NCBI GenBank assembly: GCA_031254675.1
Contig: JAIRTV010000273.1
Span: 1-5,263, forward strand
From: Planctomycetaceae bacterium
Lineage (GTDB): Bacteria; Planctomycetota; Planctomycetia; Pirellulales; Thermoguttaceae
Length of the DNA: 5,263 nt
Direction of reading: 5' to 3'
Of the stretch, positions 5,161 through 5,263 are shown in pieces. The translations under genes were made by a program, and so were the position numbers. The notes under the pieces are model-generated. The model was not told the origin of the DNA, made no database searches, and was given only the letters and a program-made list of their open reading frames with translations. Positions within the stretch are counted from its first letter, which is position 1, and each line of letters starts with the position of its first letter.

Positions 5161-5263
5161 ATGGCAAAGTACGTTTATAGTTTCGGTAAAGACGGAACCG
5201 ACGGTGACGCAACAATGAGAAATCTGCTCGGCGGAAAAGGCGCAAATTTGGCTGAAATGGCTA
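5161..5263 (+). CDS. ppdK: Pyruvate phosphate dikinase, N-terminal fragment (cut by window end)
   Basis: Only the first 34 codons are visible. The enzyme interconverts pyruvate + ATP + Pi with PEP + AMP + PPi, in the cytoplasm. The fragment begins MAKYVYSFG and holds LLGGKGANLAEM (about residues 22-33), the conserved opening of the ATP-binding domain in PPDK. PEP synthase shares a related GGKxANLxE segment, but the YSFGKDGTDGD lead-in followed by MRNLLGGKGANLAEM favours PPDK. Complete enzymes are about 870-900 residues, so over 95% lies outside the window. The start is set by AAAGAGG at 5145-5151 and by alignment with the usual N-terminus. It is transcribed divergently from the TPR operon, from its own promoter. 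The catalytic His and PEP-binding domains cannot be checked here. Confidence 0.9.
   Translation, partial: MAKYVYSFGKDGTDGDATMRNLLGGKGANLAEMA

Noticed and set aside
1..5263. Defence island, insertion sequence, phage or toxin-antitoxin system
   Set aside because: No transposase, integrase, nuclease or toxin-like product and no terminal inverted repeats were seen; the recognised genes are housekeeping.

Overview
The window is bacterial, AT-rich (by eye roughly 40% G+C), gene-dense and largely housekeeping. The gene set is a YfcE-type phosphodiesterase, PyrB, EttA, a stand-alone receiver domain, a small TPR protein and the start of pyruvate phosphate dikinase. Several starts lack an evident Shine-Dalgarno site. 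Together with the short TPR protein and the receiver ending in an ELERLRRYIDALE-like tail, this resembles my recollection of low-GC, possibly gut-associated Planctomycetota. That assignment is a tentative inference and was not tested.

Layout. Bases 1-231 are a tandem array of a 21-bp unit (ten good copies plus a degenerate one) that runs off the left edge. Each unit can fold as a small hairpin and is also open as a 7-residue peptide repeat (M/T-A-N-K-P-F-A). Bases 250-518 hold only weak small ORFs. A complete plus-strand metallophosphoesterase gene follows (519-1016). It converges on a four-gene minus-strand block that reads, in transcription order, TPR protein (4792-4466), receiver-only response regulator (4424-3999), ettA (3805-2111) and pyrB (2005-1040). 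The gaps in that block are 41, 193 and 105 bp. TPR and receiver probably form one transcript, while ettA and pyrB may have their own start signals. Bases 4793-5160 are a divergent regulatory region with a good promoter on each strand. ppdK starts at 5161 on the plus strand and runs off the right edge.

How the genes fit together. EttA tunes translation initiation to the ADP/ATP ratio, PyrB commits carbamoyl phosphate to pyrimidines, and PPDK interconverts PEP and pyruvate with AMP/ATP and PPi/Pi. All three touch nucleotide or energy status, but nothing here proves co-regulation. I see no defence system, mobile element, CRISPR array or RNA gene. The least explained parts are the 21-bp array and the small repeat and palindrome structures in the intergenic spaces.
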